Source of the DNA: Xestospongia bergquistia
Taxonomy: Eukaryota > Porifera > Demospongiae > Haplosclerida > Petrosiidae
DNA: 64,000 nucleotides
Assembly: GCA_963965975.1 (NCBI GenBank)
Contig: OZ014415.1
Location: 8,471,057-8,535,056, forward strand
Direction: 5' to 3'
In this document: positions 61,301 through 64,000 of the stretch, in pieces
Layout of the letters: every line of letters begins with the position of its first letter
Numbering within the stretch: position 1 is the stretch's first letter
Program-made: the position numbers and the translations under genes
The notes under the pieces: model-generated
Told to the model about the DNA's origin: nothing
Seen by the model: only the letters and a program-made list of their open reading frames with translations
Database searches by the model: none

Positions 61301-62783
61301 ACATTATGAGGAAAGGTAACTTTATATCTGTTTACAAACAATTAAGAGAGTAATGGAAAACAAGAGTATAACCACAGATATGATACCATAAATATTACCT
61401 ATACTAAAAGTGATGAAAAAGATAAGTTGATTATACTGATCATCACACTTAGTACATAAACTCTTCGATACACATGAAAAGTTTTCTGAAGTACAACCAC
61501 AGATAACTACAGCCCCCAAAACTTGGATGATAAAAGTTCACAAACCACAACATTGATGTAGTTTTGGCCAAAAATGCATTGAGAAAGGAGTCACATTAAA
61601 AGTTCTGTTAAAACAGGACAGATATCTGTCTACTAAAGTAGACAGATGAATTAGAGAATTTGGCTACTAAAATACTAACACATAGAGACCACCTAGAGAC
61701 CAAAACATGAAAATGTTTATAGAGGAAAGGTTGTAAACTATTATGTCACAAATAAAGGCAATCCGTCTTTTGTGTTACTACTAGACAACCTAGCCACTAA
61801 CAGATGTCTTTCATCATGTTACCTAACTATCACTGTCATAATAGGTAGTAATTTTATGAGACATTCAAACCTACTAATTGAAGAATGCAGACCTTTTAAA
61901 ACAAACTTAACAACACTAACAAAGATTAATACATTCCTAGCAGGATGTCATTTTGCTATCCCACATATGTCCACATACCAGCCAATATATAAGCTATATT
62001 ATATAGGGTTTGTATGCTCACATATAAACCATAATACAAATCCAATATATTAGTGTGTGTGTGATGATAAGTTAGACTGATAACAGATATACTCCCTTTA
62101 ATGCGTTATGTGGCTTTATTACGTACACAGTCACTCATAGCAGATGTGACTGAAGTCATGACAAGCTATCTAAGGGCTATGTAGTGATTAGAGCCTGTTA
62201 AAGATTGACTTATCACATCGGTCATAGTAACCCCTACACAGTTAGAGGATAAGTATTGTCTTATAACACACGGTATTACTATTAATATTTAAAGGGTATA
62301 GTTTAGAGTATAAGCAGAGAAAAAACGGTTATTATGGTCATGTGATGAGAAAACTATTATGATAGTCTTGAAAGGATGTCAATTGTGATCATTGTTCAAG
62401 CTGAAAGTAGTTTTACAATGCATTTAAAAGGGTATCCTCTTAAATGTTATAGCCTTTATGTCTCTGAAGTGGCACTAGCCTGTGTGATCTAAGGGTCATT
62501 GAATGGCTGTGTCAAGATCGATGGAGCCCTGACAACAGAGGGCCATCATAGTACAAATTCAATATCATTTGACATTCAAGATGAAATGCATTTAAAAAAA
62601 CACTTACATAGATTTGTAGAGTAGAGACATCTTTTTGGGTGAAATACCCAATCGATCACTAATGTCCTCCTTAAATCTGTCTACAGTTAAGTATGGAGAA
62701 CAGCTCATAGTGAAGGGAGCGCCTAATGTCGGTTCGATCTGAACGGTGATCATCCGTCTGCGATGTTTGAAACTATGACTCAT
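55315..62783 (-). CDS. MIDN: Midnolin (ubiquitin-like domain protein, proteasome adaptor)
   Basis: In mammals midnolin is a nuclear adaptor that takes unmodified substrates such as immediate-early transcription factors to the proteasome. Four exons (62608-62783, 59339-59426, 59089-59154, 55315-56499) join exactly to 504 aa; human MIDN is of similar size. The N-terminal ubiquitin-like domain runs from MITVQIEPTLGAPF through DRLGISPKKMSLLYKS and KTGML to GGEIKLVPCVESGVN. Then IDDFLAGKSPLSVAIRLGE matches the conserved segment after the UBL. A Ser/Pro-rich disordered middle follows, then VPGTFKGRFSSEF and MEAIGEILKKMYAQR, which correspond to the second part of the substrate-catching region. Near the C-terminus FRENEQLRDKMAMLKWKMQQ is a strong amphipathic helix, as in the proteasome-binding helix. 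The start is the first ATG (62781-62783) in an otherwise open 5' frame. Two introns (2.6 and 3.2 kb) are unusually long here. Confidence 0.88.
56824..57556. repeat. 32-bp tandem array in midnolin intron 3
   Basis: About 23 copies of a 32-bp unit with ACTAGGTTGTATGGG and TTATGATATTATACTGT. Three base-substitution types (GATTATATG, TTACGATATT, AGTTTGTA) occur in runs, which points to spread by unequal exchange. Confidence 0.95.
58538..58706 (-). repeat. 60-bp tandem array D (midnolin intron 3)
   Basis: Two to three degraded copies of the 60-bp family of arrays A-C, with deletions. It is in sense orientation relative to midnolin transcription. Confidence 0.85.
59155..59262 (-). repeat. GAGACA/GAGA microsatellite at a midnolin acceptor
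   Basis: On the sense strand a CT/GTCTCT tract ending in CTAATAG, the acceptor of the midnolin exon coding PLTMDPVAMMKHSM. Confidence 0.85.
59427..62607. other. Midnolin intron 1 (3.2 kb), no recognised content
   Basis: AT-rich intron. Several short open frames occur on both strands but none has a family resemblance or usable splice context. I saw no tandem array, transposon or RNA gene in it. Confidence 0.5.
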
Positions 62784-63186
62784 GGTGGTCTTTTCTTCTT
62801 GTTTCAAAGTGGTAGTAATCGTTGACGTTTGAGTGTCGATACTGCTTGGAAAAGTGCTATCAAAAATTGCTACTTTCTTAGTAGAGCGGCTGGATTTCTG
62901 CTCGAGATTTCGTCTACGCAGATCGTCGTTTTGCAGATAAAATAGCGAAGAAGTTACCCGTAGTCAATACTAGACACTAAATAATGCTGACAAGAGACGA
63001 CAACACTAGCAGATCAAGGCTCAGACAAGATGCTACAGTTAAAAGCCCTATTGTATACTTTATACAACGTACAATTAGGCTCGCCCTCGAATACCTAAAA
63101 CAGACATAGCACCACGCCCATGCTTGGAACAAGAGGGTGTGTCTCAACTCATTTACTAGGAGTGGCTGTCTGGTTTCGCTTGTTCA
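62784..63186. promoter_or_regulatory. Divergent midnolin/RWDD3 promoter region
   Basis: 403 bp between start codons and richer in GC than the surroundings. On the midnolin side the frame stays open upstream without an ATG for about 160 bp, probably 5' UTR. No specific factor site was identified. Confidence 0.45.
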
Positions 63187-63953
63187 ATGAACTGGTTTTC
63201 CTTTAAAGACGAAATTGTAACTCTTTCAAGCATATATTGTGCACATGAGGAGTTAATGATAAGTAACAATGGGAAAATCCTTTCTACTGACGAACTGGTC
63301 AACCAAGAACAACCACTTTATCCGATCAAAGTAGAAATTAAAATAAATATTCCTTCCAGCTCGAATAATATTAGTGTTATTACGCTAACTGTAGTAATTA
63401 TTGTTACAACAACATATCCACAAGAGAGTCCTGAGATAAGTCTACAATCTGATATATTAAAAGATGAATTTTTAAAGGAACTACACGTAAAGACATTGGA
63501 ATATCTAAGTACATTAATCCCAGAACAGTGTTTATTTCAAATAGTGGAATATATTAAACAACTAATCACTGATGCTGTATTGACTAATTTGAAAATATTC
63601 AAAAGTCCCAGTACATCTAGTGAACATCAGAAGAATGAAGCCGCGTCATTATCAGATAGCCCCTGTCATAACTATATATCATATTTGATAACAATAGACC
63701 ATATGTGTAATGAGTCTCGTTACTGTAAGATGTTAAAGAAATGGTCTAAAGAGCTAAATGTTTCCTGTACTGTGATCAACTGTGGTCTTCATAATTTGTA
63801 TGTTCAGTTAGTGGGAGATACTAGTGATGTTGGCCAGTTTTTAAAGGTATGGAAGAGCCAAAATGTTGATGTTAATTCAAGGGGACATCCCTGTAAAGAG
63901 AGACTATTAAGTATTGTTAATCAAGTCATGGTGACCCACTCTAACTCAATTGG
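63187..63953 (+). CDS. RWDD3: RWD domain protein, RWDD3 (RSUME)-like, 3' end outside window
   Basis: RWDD3 proteins bind UBC9 and enhance SUMO conjugation in vertebrates. The visible exon encodes about 255 aa from MNWFSFKDEIVTLSSIYC, an RWD-domain start (EhxxLxxIY-type), through a YPxxSPEI motif (TYPQESPEISLQS), to the RWDD3-specific C-terminal half: YLITIDHMCNESRYCKMLKK, then WSKELNVSC, and VDVNSRGHPCKERLLSIV. An in-frame stop follows at 63961-63963, but a good donor (GG|GTATGT at 63954) suggests the coding sequence continues in an exon beyond the window, as vertebrate RWDD3 extends further. Head-to-head with midnolin. Confidence 0.82.
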
Positions 63954-64000
63954 GTATGTTTAATTTTTGTCGTTAAAGAATTCTAAAATATTTTCATATT

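Noticed and set aside
61322..61519. Minus-strand 65-codon frame with Cys residues and a possible TM segment in midnolin intron 1
   Set aside because: It has no ATG start, no convincing splice sites and no family match; a hydrophobic stretch is common in AT-rich DNA.

Overview
This window looks like nuclear DNA of a demosponge, most likely Amphimedon queenslandica or a close relative. It is AT-rich and gene-dense, and most introns are only 40-90 bp with GT-AG ends. The proteins are metazoan: two filamins, a tandem-SH2 SYK-type kinase, a receptor guanylate cyclase, midnolin and motile-cilium proteins. The species name is inference; no marker gene was compared. One 200-base run of N (24749-24948) is an assembly gap.

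Layout from left to right: ERCC4/XPF (-, 5' part only, runs off the left edge); receptor guanylate cyclase (+); DNAI4/WDR78 axonemal dynein intermediate chain (-); an unrecognised tyrosine-rich single-pass membrane adaptor (+); CFAP276/C1orf194 (-); tRNA-Gly(UCC) (+); a membrane-anchored short-chain dehydrogenase (+); GET3/ASNA1 (+); SYK-like kinase (-); TECR (+, broken by the gap); a 24-repeat filamin (-); a 16-repeat filamin (-); POLR1A (-); NIM1 kinase (+); midnolin (-); RWDD3 (+, 3' end off the right edge). Start codons were chosen and exons joined by matching GT-AG splice sites to reading phase. Total lengths came out in frame for the guanylate cyclase (867 aa without its first exon), the adaptor (615 aa), the SDR (321 aa), both filamins (2572 and 1782 aa), NIM1 (427 aa) and midnolin (504 aa).

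The genes are mostly unrelated in function, as usual in an animal genome. Some neighbourhoods are still suggestive. A phosphotyrosine-docking membrane adaptor lies about 5 kb from a tandem-SH2 kinase. Two cilium genes (DNAI4, CFAP276) each carry an RFX-type X-box close upstream of the start codon. POLR1A and NIM1 share a 110-bp divergent promoter with an E-box and an X-box-like palindrome.

Non-coding DNA carries a 60-bp tandem repeat family present as four separate arrays, all in introns. There are also 31-, 32- and 38-bp tandem arrays, several CT microsatellites that form the polypyrimidine tract of splice acceptors, a non-autonomous hAT element with a perfect 8-bp target-site duplication, a decayed filamin fragment between the two filamin genes, and a partial copy of a SYK exon beside a CA microsatellite. 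The most interesting items are the adaptor, the modular 4-repeat expansion that separates the two filamins, sponge midnolin, and the 60-bp intronic arrays.
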